From: Anaerolineaceae bacterium
Lineage (GTDB): Bacteria; Chloroflexota; Anaerolineae; Aggregatilineales; Phototrophicaceae
Assembly (NCBI GenBank): GCA_002702065.1
Contig: NZXX01000001.1
Span: 496,001 to 560,000 of the forward strand
Direction of reading: 5' to 3'
DNA length: 64,000 nt
Shown: positions 26,627 to 36,009 of the stretch, piece after piece
Numbering within the stretch: the first letter of the stretch is position 1
Layout of the letters: every line of letters begins with the position of its first letter
Position numbers and translations under genes: made by a program
The notes under the pieces: model-generated
Database searches by the model: none
Seen by the model: only the letters and a program-made list of their open reading frames with translations
What the model was told of the DNA's origin: nothing

Positions 26627-26675
26627 TCCTGCATGTTTGGGGCACGTGGCTTGATCGGTGAAAGGTTTATGGCTT

Positions 26676-27650
26676 GTGAGTAAAAAATCTGACGCGCTGA
26701 CAGCAAAGATCGTCATTCAGTTACAAGAGCAGATGCAACCCGTTCAGCCTGACGACTCGATTGCCGAAGCCGGTCGTAAGGTGTTGCAGGGTGAATTCCT
26801 GAAAATGCTCCAACATGAACCGGGCAGTCGGACAGGCGAGGACATCGAGGACGTGCATAAGATGCGCGTCGCCATTCGCCAGATGCGCAGTGCATTCCGG
26901 CTGCTGGATGGGTATTTCAAACCGGGCACGCTGCGCCGCTTCGGCAAAGACCTGAAACGGTTGATGACCGCACTGGGCGACCTGCGTGACCTGGATGTGA
27001 TGATCCATGATCTGGGTAATTTCCCGCTGTCTGGTGATGATCGTCAGGCGATCCTGCTGCGCGAGGTGATTGAGGCTCTCGACCAGCGCCGGGTGGTGGC
27101 TCGTGAAGACCTGATTGACGTGCTGGATAGCAAGGCTTACCGGCGCTTCCTGAAGGATTACGCTGATTTCCTGATGACGCCGGGGGCGGGCGTGCGCAAG
27201 TTGGACGATGAAGCCATCGTGCCGTATCAGGTGCGCCACGTGCTGCCGCCGATGATCTATGAACATCTGGCATCGGTGCGCGCGTACGATACGGTGCTGG
27301 CTGAGGCCGATGTGCCGACCATGCACGCGCTGCGCATCGAGTTCAAGCGCCTGCGCTATGTGGTGACCCTGTTTTCGGGCGTGCTCGGCAAGGACATCGA
27401 CGCCTTTGTGAGTGAACTGAAGAAAATTCAGGACTTGCTGGGCGAGATGAACGATATCGAAGTTGCCCGCGAATCCCTGACCGACCTGATGGAAGACCTG
27501 GACGGGGATCAAAACGGGGTGCTGTGGTTGTATATTGACTATCTGGCGAACAAGAAGCCGCAGCTTGACGAAAATTTCCCCGCCTTGTGGCAGCGGTTTA
27601 ACACCAAGACCGTGCAGCGCAAACTGGCCTCGGCGGTGGCTGTGTTATAG
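26676..27650 (+). CDS. CHAD domain protein
   Basis: 324 residues, one CHAD domain with the two four-helix halves. Conserved features are the VHKMRVAIRQMRSAFRLL helix (His and Arg/Lys that bind inorganic polyphosphate), RRFGKDLKRLMTALGDLRDLDV, and in the second half MHALRIEFKRLRYVVTLF and LQDLLGEMNDIEVA equivalents. CHAD proteins bind polyphosphate granules; this one lacks a fused CYTH domain, while a separate CYTH gene lies at 42717. GTG 26676 is chosen because AAAGG lies 10 nt before it; GTG 26658 is possible. Confidence 0.88.
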   Translation: MSKKSDALTAKIVIQLQEQMQPVQPDDSIAEAGRKVLQGEFLKMLQHEPGSRTGEDIEDVHKMRVAIRQMRSAFRLLDGYFKPGTLRRFGKDLKRLMTALGDLRDLDVMIHDLGNFPLSGDDRQAILLREVIEALDQRRVVAREDLIDVLDSKAYRRFLKDYADFLMTPGAGVRKLDDEAIVPYQVRHVLPPMIYEHLASVRAYDTVLAEADVPTMHALRIEFKRLRYVVTLFSGVLGKDIDAFVSELKKIQDLLGEMNDIEVARESLTDLMEDLDGDQNGVLWLYIDYLANKKPQLDENFPALWQRFNTKTVQRKLASAVAVL

Positions 27651-27727
27651 TTTAACCGGACATGATCGCCTGCTCCTTCGATGTAAATGAACGTGTCTTA
27701 TCGTGAGTGAAGTGAAAGGCGAACCCC

Positions 27728-28375
27728 ATGAGTCAGAAACAATGGACGCGGCGCTCGTTTGTATGGCGGGCGCTGATTATCCCGCCTGCTGCGCTGCTGG
27801 CGGCCTGTAGCGGGCGCAGCCTCAACGATGTCTTGTCCGGTCTGGGGCCAGAACCGGGTGGCACAGCAGTTGTGCAGAATCTGCCGCCAACGCCAGCGTG
27901 TGATGACGGTGATGATCTGACACCGGCTCAGACAGAAGGCCCCTACTACACGCCGAATACGCCGCTGCGGACCTCTCTGCTGGAACCCAGTATGCAAGGG
28001 ACACGGCTCCTGGTCAGCGGTCAGGTTTTATCAACGGCCTGTATGCCGGTGGCACAGGCGCTGGTTGATTTCTGGCATTGTGACGACGCCGGTGTGTACG
28101 ACAATGTTGGTTACCGGCTGCGCGGCCATCAGTTTACGGATGACCAAGGGCGCTACCAGCTTGAGACCATCATGCCGGGTGTGTATCCGGGTCGCACGCG
28201 CCACATTCACGTCAAGGTTCAGGCCCCGAACCAACCGGTGCTGACGACACAGCTCTATTTCCCCAACGAACCACAGAATGCCCGCGATGGCATCTACAAC
28301 CCCGACCTGGAAATGACGGTTCAAAACACCGGCAATGGTCCGGCGGGAACGTTTGATTTTGTTCTGAACATCTGA
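27728..28375 (+). CDS. Intradiol dioxygenase-like lipoprotein
   Basis: 215 residues. N-terminus MSQKQWTRRSF has a twin-arginine-like motif and LLAAC forms a lipobox with Cys27, so it is an exported lipoprotein. The rest matches the catechol/protocatechuate intradiol dioxygenase fold: EGPYYTPNTPLRT, ALVDFWHCDDAGVYDN, YRLRGHQFTDDQGRY and RTRHIHVKV. The two Tyr and two His expected to bind Fe(III) are present. Exported members of this family are common but poorly understood. Function as a dioxygenase is inferred. It lies 82 nt before the VOC gene, in the same direction. Confidence 0.8.
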   Translation: MSQKQWTRRSFVWRALIIPPAALLAACSGRSLNDVLSGLGPEPGGTAVVQNLPPTPACDDGDDLTPAQTEGPYYTPNTPLRTSLLEPSMQGTRLLVSGQVLSTACMPVAQALVDFWHCDDAGVYDNVGYRLRGHQFTDDQGRYQLETIMPGVYPGRTRHIHVKVQAPNQPVLTTQLYFPNEPQNARDGIYNPDLEMTVQNTGNGPAGTFDFVLNI

Positions 28376-28457
28376 GCGCCACGCGTAAGGTCCAGCCTGC
28401 TGGCAACGTCCAATCCTGAAGGTTGTTGCCCGCAAGGGTGTTGAGGAGAAACACGAA

Positions 28458-29363
28458 ATGGCATTTAATCAGGTGGATGCTGCGGTCAAGAATCTGCTTG
28501 ACCCGGCCACACATATGGGGCCTGTCACGCTGGCGGTATCGAATCTGGCACAATCCGTTGATTTTTATACGCGTGTGCTCGGTATGCGCGAATTGCAAAC
28601 CGGCGCGGGTGCGGACGGCAAATCGGCAACGCTTGGTGCAGGCGAGACACCCCTGCTGCATCTGCGGGAAGTGCCGGGGGGGCGCCGCCAGCCGGGGTAC
28701 AGCACCGGGCTTTATCATGTCGCTATTCTGGTGCCCACACGGGCGGATCTGGGGCGGGTGATTCTGAGCCTGGCGCGTGAACAGTACCCGATTGGCGGCT
28801 TTGGTGACCATTACGTCAGCGAAGCGATGTACCTCGATGATCCGGATGGCATTGGGCTGGAAATCTACCGCGATCGCCCGCGCAGCGAATGGCAGTGGGA
28901 TGGCGATCAGGTGGTGATGGGCACTGAAATGGTCGATGTCGATGCGGTCATCAAATCTGTCGATGACCCGAACGCCCCTTACACCGGCATGCCGGATGGT
29001 ACAACAATCGGCCATGTGCATTTGCGGGTCGGGGATATTCCGCAGGCGCGCCGGTTCTACAGCGACATCCTTGGCTTTGACGTCATTGCCGGGCTGCCGA
29101 CTGCGCTGTTTGTATCTGCCGGGCGCTATCATCATCATCTGGGGATGAATATCTGGCACAGCCGCAATGCGCCACCGGTGCCGGCTGATGCGGTCGGGAT
29201 GCGCGAATATACGATCCTCGTGCCGACCAGCGAAGCGCTGGCACAGCTGGTCACCCGGCTGGAAGCAGGAGGCATCGTCTATCAGCATGAGGAGTCGGAC
29301 GTGCTGCTGAATGACCCCTGGCAGAACGCTATACGCCTGACCGTCGAACCTGCCAGCGCCTAA
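28458..29363 (+). CDS. VOC-family (extradiol dioxygenase/glyoxalase-like) protein
   Basis: 301 residues with two VOC modules (about 15-130 and 180-295). The first begins MGPVTLAVSNLAQSVDFYTR, the second IGHVHLRVGDIPQARRFYSD. Potential metal ligands are His in the second module's GHVHL and YHHHLGMN and the glutamate near the end. This two-module form with GLYHVAILVP resembles CatE/catechol-2,3-dioxygenase-like proteins. GAGGAG precedes the ATG. It follows an intradiol-type gene, suggesting an aromatic-ring or related oxidation role. Confidence 0.82.
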   Translation: MAFNQVDAAVKNLLDPATHMGPVTLAVSNLAQSVDFYTRVLGMRELQTGAGADGKSATLGAGETPLLHLREVPGGRRQPGYSTGLYHVAILVPTRADLGRVILSLAREQYPIGGFGDHYVSEAMYLDDPDGIGLEIYRDRPRSEWQWDGDQVVMGTEMVDVDAVIKSVDDPNAPYTGMPDGTTIGHVHLRVGDIPQARRFYSDILGFDVIAGLPTALFVSAGRYHHHLGMNIWHSRNAPPVPADAVGMREYTILVPTSEALAQLVTRLEAGGIVYQHEESDVLLNDPWQNAIRLTVEPASA

Positions 29364-29374
29364 TCAAGCTGCGC

Positions 29375-31879
29375 TTACGGTTCTTCCGAAAGCACTTTTA
29401 GCCTCTCATTCAATGTGAAACCATCGCCTGCCGGTTCGCCATCAATCGTGACTGGCAGGCGTTCCCCGCTGTTCAGGTCGTAAAAGCCGATCACCAGCGT
29501 ATAGCCTTCACCGACCGGCGGAACATCGTCTTCGCTCAGGCGCAGGCGGCGTTCATCGCGGATAAATTCGCCCGGTTCCCATACCAGCGTGGAGTAGTAG
29601 CGGCCATCGTCGCTGTGGCTGATCGGGCCATCCCACGTCGCCTGAACATTGCCATCGGCATCGCGCAGATGCACGTAAATCGTGTAGTCATGGTCGGCCT
29701 CGGCCAGCACCTCCCAGTAGAGCTGCAAGTACACCGGACGCCCCGGCCAGAAGGTATCCGCGCCGATACCATGCCCCCGGAAGCGGACGAAATCGCCGAA
29801 CACCACAGGCTGCGCCGGGTCATGGAGTGTCTCTGGCTGCTGGAAACGCCGGTCCAGATGCAGCTCATAAACCACGTACTGAAAGAAACCGTCGTCTTCC
29901 CACCAGGCTTTGCGTACCACGTTGTCGATGGTGGAACCAGCCAGCGATAATCCGGAAATGACCTGATTTTCTTGCAGCGGAATATCCCCGTATGCGCCCC
30001 GGCCTTCCGGCGAACTGTCGATAAAGTAGGTGACTCCCTCAAGCTGTGCCCAGCGGGTAGGGGCTTCATCGACGCGGATGTCGGCCTGCGGGAAGAAGAA
30101 AGGCAGTCGTTCAATGCCGGGGGCCGCCACGACCAGCGGTTCATCCGGGTGCTCGTCGATATACTTTTGCAGCCCATCGACCACCCACAGCAGCGCGCCG
30201 TTGCCCGATCTGTACTTGCTGAAATCATCGCTGAGTGCCGGGTTCCACAGCCAGTCCCACCCGGCGGCGGCATCGTAGAGGGTACTGAACACGCCGGGCA
30301 GCGCAATGAGTGTGATTACGATTCCGTAAGTAAGGCGCGTCGGGTTGGCCCACTGGCGAATGGTGGTGCGATTCAGCCATGTGCCGACGATCGCAGCGGT
30401 TGGCAGCAGCAGCAGCGGCACGATGGCAAACGACAGCCGGTAGTGATAGCTGTACGAATAAAACCATGTCACGAAATAGGGCAGCGCGATCAACTGTGCC
30501 CAGCCGAGTTTGATGAACAGCGCCTGATAGGTTTCATCACGCAGCAGCACGGGGGATAGGGTGCGGTAGAGCAGGACTGCGCCCGCGAACAGCAGCGCCC
30601 ATTCGACCGGGCCCATACGGTGCGGCGTGAGCATGGAGGGCAGCAGCCCGGCCAGCACCAGCGCCAGCCCGATCAGGCCGTTGCGCACAGCCGGACGCGG
30701 ATGTAATGGCCCCAGATAGAGATACACCAGCAGCGTCAGCAAAGCCAGCAGCGGCCAGCCGAATTCAACGCCACTACGGGCGGCCTGGGTCAGCCAGAAG
30801 CCGGTTGGGAAATCAATCGGGTTGTGACCGAGCAGCGCATTACGCAGATACCAGATGGCGCCCAGTGGCAGACAGGCAGCGCCGGTAATCAGCGCCACTT
30901 CGAAGCGCGGCCACCACGCCCGCCAGTTGAAGCGCACGCGGATAAGATCGACCGCCAGCAGCAGCAGCACGCCCCAGATAAAGGCCCCGGCGGTGGGTTT
31001 GGTCCACATAGCCCCGCCGAACATCAGCCCGGCGATGAGGGCATAGCGGCGGCGGTGGTCCGGTTGGGTCCAGGCCAGTAGAAAAAATGCGGCAGTTGCG
31101 GTGAACAAAAACGTCACCGGGATTTCGAGATCGCCAAAGCGCGCCCATTCGCCGACATGAGGGTACAGCGCCCACAACGCCGCCGCCATGATGCCGACCC
31201 GGCGGGTGAACAGCCGCCTGCCCAATGTGTATGTCGCCAGAATGCTGCCGATGTGGGTGAACAGAATGACCGCCCGTGCGGCGTGATCGTTGATGCCATC
31301 GGCGGCAAGCTGTGCATACGTGAATTGCAGCGGCATAAACTGGGGATAATAGTCAATGTGGGTCGGAATGTAGCCGAGCAGGGTATACAGGCGGCCTTCA
31401 TAGCCGAACACCCACAGCGCATCGTAAGCGGTAAACGGCCAGAAAGCGATGCTGATAAGTCGCACCATCACCGCCGCCGCGATCAGGCCGATCAGCAGTT
31501 TTTCATCAAAAGCTAGCGGGGCTTGCTGCCCTGATTCTGTCGTGTCATCCGGAGTGGCTTGCGCGCTCTTGCGCCATGCCAGCCACGTGCCGATCAGTGC
31601 CAGCACCACTGTGCCGCCGAGTATGAGATCAAGCCGGAGCAGGGCAGTATTGTTGGTTGCGCCCAGCGTGCCGAGGATAAACAGCCACGCCGTCAGCAGC
31701 ATCGGGCCAAAAGCGAAGGCTGCTGTCAGCACGGTCAGCCGCTGTGACCAGTCGCGGCGGGGCAACGCCACCAGGGCCCAGGGCAGCCCCAGACCAAGAT
31801 AAGCCCACAGCAGAGCCGGGACAGCCACCAGTGTTGAAATGAACCAGTCGGGTAGTTGCATAAATCCGTCAGCGTACAC
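29375..31879 (-). CDS. Large GT39-like membrane glycosyltransferase
   Basis: 834 residues. About twelve or more hydrophobic helices in the first 560 residues, then a soluble C-terminal domain of about 270 residues. The AYDALWVFGYEGRLYTLLG stretch after the third helix occupies the place of the acidic donor-binding loop. GT-C type glycosyltransferases that decorate envelope glycans or proteins look like this. The last 130 residues (VVFGDFVRFRGHGIG..., VYLQLYWEVL..., GYTLVIGFYDLNSGERLPV) form a beta-rich carbohydrate-binding-like domain. It converges with the VOC gene (11 nt between stops). Confidence 0.75.
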   Translation of the reverse strand: MYADGFMQLPDWFISTLVAVPALLWAYLGLGLPWALVALPRRDWSQRLTVLTAAFAFGPMLLTAWLFILGTLGATNNTALLRLDLILGGTVVLALIGTWLAWRKSAQATPDDTTESGQQAPLAFDEKLLIGLIAAAVMVRLISIAFWPFTAYDALWVFGYEGRLYTLLGYIPTHIDYYPQFMPLQFTYAQLAADGINDHAARAVILFTHIGSILATYTLGRRLFTRRVGIMAAALWALYPHVGEWARFGDLEIPVTFLFTATAAFFLLAWTQPDHRRRYALIAGLMFGGAMWTKPTAGAFIWGVLLLLAVDLIRVRFNWRAWWPRFEVALITGAACLPLGAIWYLRNALLGHNPIDFPTGFWLTQAARSGVEFGWPLLALLTLLVYLYLGPLHPRPAVRNGLIGLALVLAGLLPSMLTPHRMGPVEWALLFAGAVLLYRTLSPVLLRDETYQALFIKLGWAQLIALPYFVTWFYSYSYHYRLSFAIVPLLLLPTAAIVGTWLNRTTIRQWANPTRLTYGIVITLIALPGVFSTLYDAAAGWDWLWNPALSDDFSKYRSGNGALLWVVDGLQKYIDEHPDEPLVVAAPGIERLPFFFPQADIRVDEAPTRWAQLEGVTYFIDSSPEGRGAYGDIPLQENQVISGLSLAGSTIDNVVRKAWWEDDGFFQYVVYELHLDRRFQQPETLHDPAQPVVFGDFVRFRGHGIGADTFWPGRPVYLQLYWEVLAEADHDYTIYVHLRDADGNVQATWDGPISHSDDGRYYSTLVWEPGEFIRDERRLRLSEDDVPPVGEGYTLVIGFYDLNSGERLPVTIDGEPAGDGFTLNERLKVLSEEP

Positions 31880-32020
31880 TGAAAATGCGCAAGAGGGGTA
31901 TCTTACCGGATTTCGAGAAGTGGGGGAATGCCGGTTCGCGCCGCGTAGGTCCGGCGCATGATCAGCGCCGTGTTGCCTGCGACTGATAAAGAATGAGGCT
32001 GATTCGTTAGGCGATACCCT

Positions 32021-32048
32021 GTAGGGACGATTCGTAAATCGCCCCTAC
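32021..32048. repeat. Palindromic intergenic repeat
   Basis: An imperfect palindrome with arms starting GTAGGG and ending CCCTAC around a short central stretch; the inner arms are GATT and AATC. It sits in the 161-bp gap between two minus-strand genes. A GC-rich hairpin (GCGCC near 31940) is close by. A 14-base tail (GCCCCTACGAAGCA, 32041-32054) recurs with one change at 51907-51920. It is probably a small REP/MITE-like element common in this genome. Confidence 0.5.
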
Positions 32049-32067
32049 GAAGCACCTTACATGCATT

Positions 32068-34659
32068 CTACTGGACGCCGCCCATAGCTTCCGCGCGTTC
32101 GGCGGCTGCTTCCGGGTCGACTACGGCGAGACAGTTTTCGACGGCCTCACTATAGGCGATATATTCGGCTTCGGTTGCACCCGGCGGCGTGGGCGGAATG
32201 GCATCGAAGCAAACGAAGAACTCCTCTGTCTTGGTCTGTGCATCCGCTAACACCTGTTCCAGGTCCGCATCTTCCAGCACATAATCGTCGAAGGCCCGCG
32301 CCATAAACAACTGCGCGAAGTACATTTTGTACGAACTGCCGAACTGCGCCGGGAAGTTGATCGTGTTGGGGTCAGACGCCAGCTCGACATAGTTCTGGTA
32401 CAGCGCGACAGCCGCTTCGCCCTGGGTGGCTGCTGTGACGGGGCCGTTGATGGCGGATAGGCTGGCGGGCATGGTGTACGCCAGCAGTTCCGGATGTGCA
32501 ACGATATAACGGAGCCACCGATAGCATGCGTCCGGGTGGGTAGCGTCCTGGCTGATATAGCCGCCGCCGACATTGCCCAACATCATGGTCTTATAGGCCG
32601 TTCCCTGCGGAAAATTGACGTACCCATAGTCGGGCGTTTGCGCATCCACGAACTGGTAACCCCCCAGATCAATGGTGTTCAGCGCACCCATCTGGAAACT
32701 TCCGCCGAAGCGAAACGTCCCCATCTCCGGGTAGCTGATCAACCCGCTTCTGGCCAGATCAAGCGCCTGACGGATTGCATCGACGTTGGCCGGGTCGGTT
32801 AGGTTGATGGTGGGCGGTTCGGTGCGATAGTCCATCGGCAGACCACCAAAGGCAGCAATCAGCATCAGCCAGTCGATGTGGCCGGGCTGGCGCGGGATAA
32901 ACGGCACCTGATAATCGGCGTCTTCGACCTGATCAAGCTGGTGGAGCGCGTCGACAAATTCACTGATCGTCCAGGTCATCGTTGGGTGCGGCACGCCCGC
33001 ATCGTCAAATTGCTCTGGCAGGTAACGGATAGCGGCTACCTGTACGGTGAATGGATACCCATAGGTTTGGCCGCCGGATTGCAGCGCTTCCAGCGCACCG
33101 GGTACAAAATCATTGGGGTCGAAATTCGGGTCTGCATCCAGCAGCGGGTCGAGCGACAGATATTCCGGCACGGCCTCCGGGCTGACGGCATCGTATCCCA
33201 GATAGAAACATTCATTTTCCTCCTGCCAGATTTCGTAGCCGATGTCCGGTGAGGTCATTTCGATCACGCCGACTTCCGGGTCATTCTCGGCAAATTCACG
33301 CGCCAGACGTACCCAGTCGGTCTGATTGGGTACATTGAAACCGTTCATGCCAAACTTCAGGACAATTTCGCCGCTGTCAAAGGATGGGGTCGGGACCGGG
33401 GTGGCGACAACCAGCGGCTGCGCAGCGGTCCACGAGGCAGCTTCGTTCAGGTTGGCCAGCGCTTTTTCTTCGGCCTGTTGCAGCGCTGTTTCGACATCGA
33501 GGTCTTCGGAGATCGCCTGATTGATCGCATAGTTGATGTAATCGAAGTAACGAAGGTCATAGCCCGCGACGGCGTTTTCAACCGCCATTTTCAGGAAGTC
33601 CTGCTGTTCCTGGGGCAGGCTGTTGACGGGCGGAATGCTGAAATTACCGGTGGCCACGATCTCGGCCTGTCGCAGCGCGGGGAACGCACCAAAACTGCCG
33701 GATGCATTGCCGGGGGATTGGGTCAGGAACTTCGCCAGTTCAAACGCTTCTTCGGGGTAGCGGGTGCCTGCGCTGATGCCAAAACCTGTGACCTGAGCGC
33801 CGTAGACGCCGCCGGGCATATCGCCAATGACCATGGTGCCGGCATCGGGCGCACTGGGTTGCAGAATCCAGGGCTGCATCATCATGATGGGCACGCCTTC
33901 TGATGAATAGCCGCCCTGCGGGTAAATATCCTCGCGTGCAGCTGCCCACGCTTCGAGAATAGACGCCAGCAGCGGATCATCAAATTGCGGCGCGCCGGAT
34001 GCGTCCACCAGCCCATGCCCTAACAGACCGTAGAGCAACAGGGTAATGTCGCACCAGCAGCCGGGCCGGATGATGTCGCCACTGTTGTTCCGCTCTGTGA
34101 GTGTGATTGCCGCTTCGATATACTGCTCGATCGCCCAGTTGGCAGTCGGATAGGTCAGCCCGGCATCATCAAACGCCACCGGGTTATAGGTCAGAATCTG
34201 GGGTTCGATCACGACCGGCATTCCCCACATACCCTGATCCCAGCGAAAGGCACGCCAGGCCGCTGGATAGAAGTTTCCCTCAGCCAGCGTCGGGTCGGCA
34301 GTCACCAGCGGGTTGAGGTCGAGCCACAGGCGGGCACGCGTGCTTTCCTGCGACAAACTCCACGTGCTGACTTGCAGGACATCGGCGGTTGAGGCATACG
34401 CCTGCACTGCCTCAAGGTGTTCTTCAAGGGTGCCGTAGGCGGGGGAGGTGGGGTAAACCAGACCTTCCACGTCGGCCACGACAACGACGTCGATATTGGG
34501 GTGAGTGTCCCGAAAAGGCTGAAGATACTCCCGATTAAAAGCAGCCTGGTTCCATTGAGGGACGGAAAGCGTCAGGACAATCTTCTCCTGCGCCTGACCG
34601 ATCATCGAACCGGATGCCAGCAAAACCGTGACAATACTCAGAGCCAGATAGCGAATCAT
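32068..34659 (-). CDS. Tandem extracellular solute-binding protein, two domains
   Basis: 863 residues with a signal peptide (MIRYLALSIVTVLLASGSM, then GQAQ). The mature protein has two solute-binding halves of about 400 residues: the first from IVLTLSVPQWNQAAF to about residue 420, the second from IVLKFGMNGFNVPNQTDW to about 810, separated by VATPVPTPSFDSGE. Each half has the type 1 extracellular binding-protein pattern (for example LVYPT...AVQAYASTADVLQVSTW and its counterpart). No lipobox Cys follows the signal peptide. No permease or ATPase gene is adjacent. The start is set by GGAG 7 nt upstream of 34659. Confidence 0.8.
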   Translation of the reverse strand: MIRYLALSIVTVLLASGSMIGQAQEKIVLTLSVPQWNQAAFNREYLQPFRDTHPNIDVVVVADVEGLVYPTSPAYGTLEEHLEAVQAYASTADVLQVSTWSLSQESTRARLWLDLNPLVTADPTLAEGNFYPAAWRAFRWDQGMWGMPVVIEPQILTYNPVAFDDAGLTYPTANWAIEQYIEAAITLTERNNSGDIIRPGCWCDITLLLYGLLGHGLVDASGAPQFDDPLLASILEAWAAAREDIYPQGGYSSEGVPIMMMQPWILQPSAPDAGTMVIGDMPGGVYGAQVTGFGISAGTRYPEEAFELAKFLTQSPGNASGSFGAFPALRQAEIVATGNFSIPPVNSLPQEQQDFLKMAVENAVAGYDLRYFDYINYAINQAISEDLDVETALQQAEEKALANLNEAASWTAAQPLVVATPVPTPSFDSGEIVLKFGMNGFNVPNQTDWVRLAREFAENDPEVGVIEMTSPDIGYEIWQEENECFYLGYDAVSPEAVPEYLSLDPLLDADPNFDPNDFVPGALEALQSGGQTYGYPFTVQVAAIRYLPEQFDDAGVPHPTMTWTISEFVDALHQLDQVEDADYQVPFIPRQPGHIDWLMLIAAFGGLPMDYRTEPPTINLTDPANVDAIRQALDLARSGLISYPEMGTFRFGGSFQMGALNTIDLGGYQFVDAQTPDYGYVNFPQGTAYKTMMLGNVGGGYISQDATHPDACYRWLRYIVAHPELLAYTMPASLSAINGPVTAATQGEAAVALYQNYVELASDPNTINFPAQFGSSYKMYFAQLFMARAFDDYVLEDADLEQVLADAQTKTEEFFVCFDAIPPTPPGATEAEYIAYSEAVENCLAVVDPEAAAERAEAMGGVQ

Positions 34660-34796
34660 GCCATGCTCCTTTCGGTAAGCTTTGGGCATTATTGCACAGC
34701 TTGGCAGAAGGAACGGCGGGCAAACGATGTTCGTAGGGAAATCGTATGGACAGTAGCGGGTTTGCCCAAAAACAGGCTCAGTAGCTGGGCGTTCGT

Positions 34797-35909
34797 TCAG
34801 GGTTGGGGTGTGGGCAGAACGTGACTTTCGACCAGAAATGCTGCGTACTGGCGAGCCTGTTCGGTGGTTCCGGCAGCCGTCTGATGTTCACCATCTTCGT
34901 GCCAGTAGTCCCGGTTTTCGGGAAGGTTCGCCATCAAATCGTAGTACAGCGTGTCCATCTCACCGGCAACCTGAGTGGTTACGCCATTCATCTCATCGAA
35001 TGCGCCCCGCCAGTAATCCTGCTTGATTAACGGCGGATAGTAGGCCCACGTCGACAGCATCACCTCGGCGTGATTCGCGCGTGCCAAATGCACAAGGTTA
35101 CGCAGGTTTCGTTCAAAAAATACAGGCTGGTTGGTTGCCAGTCGTTGTTCTTCGCTCAGGTCAGTGGCACAGTCCCCAACGCTGGATTCGACCGGCAGCA
35201 CCCAGCTATTCAGATCAATGGGGTTTGGCATCCACCCACGCCCGATAGCGAGGTAGCGATAGGCTGTGCTGGGGCCCAGGTCCGGGCCTTGCGTGCGCCA
35301 CATGCCATCGTACAGACCGCGTATCGGCGTTTGGCCGGTGTAGCATGCCGGTGCAGTCAGGCGGGCCTTGGCGTCATTGGTTGCGTGATACACGATCAGT
35401 AAATCGGGCTGGAGATCGACCACCCGAAAGGCAAAATTGGTCAATGTGTTCCATGTCGTATACGCTGTCGAAGCGGTATTGATGACCTCGATATTCGTGT
35501 AGCCATAGTCAGCACGCAGCATATGTTCCAGTTGGGCGGGCCAGGTCTCATCTGGCCCTACGCCTGCGCCATAGGTTGTTGAACCGCCAGCTGCAACGAT
35601 ACGAAAAACACCCGCCGGTTTTTCCAGTTCAATTTCCCGGTTACGATACCCGAGGTGGTTATGGCCCAAACCTTGTGGTGAAGGCCCAAAGCCGACAAAA
35701 GGCAGGCCGATAAAGCCGGGACCTGATTCTATAATCTGCTGCGTGGAATAGACGTACATCACCCGATCGTTAAGCGTGCCAAAGAACGTAAAATACGCCC
35801 GCATGCTAAATTCGACGATCAGGAGGATGATAACAACCCCTAATAGGATCAAGGCAATCCGCTTGAGGGCCAACCGCAGTCGGGGCTTTGCTGTGAAAGT
35901 TTGAGCCAT
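34797..35909 (-). CDS. Membrane-anchored SGNH/GDSL-type hydrolase
   Basis: 370 residues. One N-terminal membrane helix (about 19-42) after a basic segment, then an extracytoplasmic esterase-like domain with the nucleophile-block VAAGGSTTYGAGVG, the oxyanion residues in VYHATNDAK and a C-terminal DGEHQT matching the Asp-His block. Probably deacetylates a glycan or hydrolyses an envelope ester; substrate unknown. The ATG at 35909 is preferred because the longer reading to 35993 passes through the terminator hairpin at 35915-35949. Confidence 0.78.
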   Translation of the reverse strand: MAQTFTAKPRLRLALKRIALILLGVVIILLIVEFSMRAYFTFFGTLNDRVMYVYSTQQIIESGPGFIGLPFVGFGPSPQGLGHNHLGYRNREIELEKPAGVFRIVAAGGSTTYGAGVGPDETWPAQLEHMLRADYGYTNIEVINTASTAYTTWNTLTNFAFRVVDLQPDLLIVYHATNDAKARLTAPACYTGQTPIRGLYDGMWRTQGPDLGPSTAYRYLAIGRGWMPNPIDLNSWVLPVESSVGDCATDLSEEQRLATNQPVFFERNLRNLVHLARANHAEVMLSTWAYYPPLIKQDYWRGAFDEMNGVTTQVAGEMDTLYYDLMANLPENRDYWHEDGEHQTAAGTTEQARQYAAFLVESHVLPTPQP

Positions 35910-35914
35910 AATTA

Positions 35915-35949
35915 AATGAGTCAGATGCTTTTCAGGTATCTGACTCATT
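35915..35949 (-). terminator. Terminator hairpin after the acyl-CoA carboxylase genes
   Basis: A perfect 12-bp inverted repeat (AATGAGTCAGAT / ATCTGACTCATT, 11-nt loop). On the minus strand it is followed by a T/A-rich tail (TTTAATTATG). It separates the biotin carrier gene from the SGNH gene. Confidence 0.7.
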
Positions 35950-36009
35950 GTACAGGCTATTTGGACATGCCAACCGTTGGGGTTGGGCGGCATGATTATG
36001 ACAGCGTGC

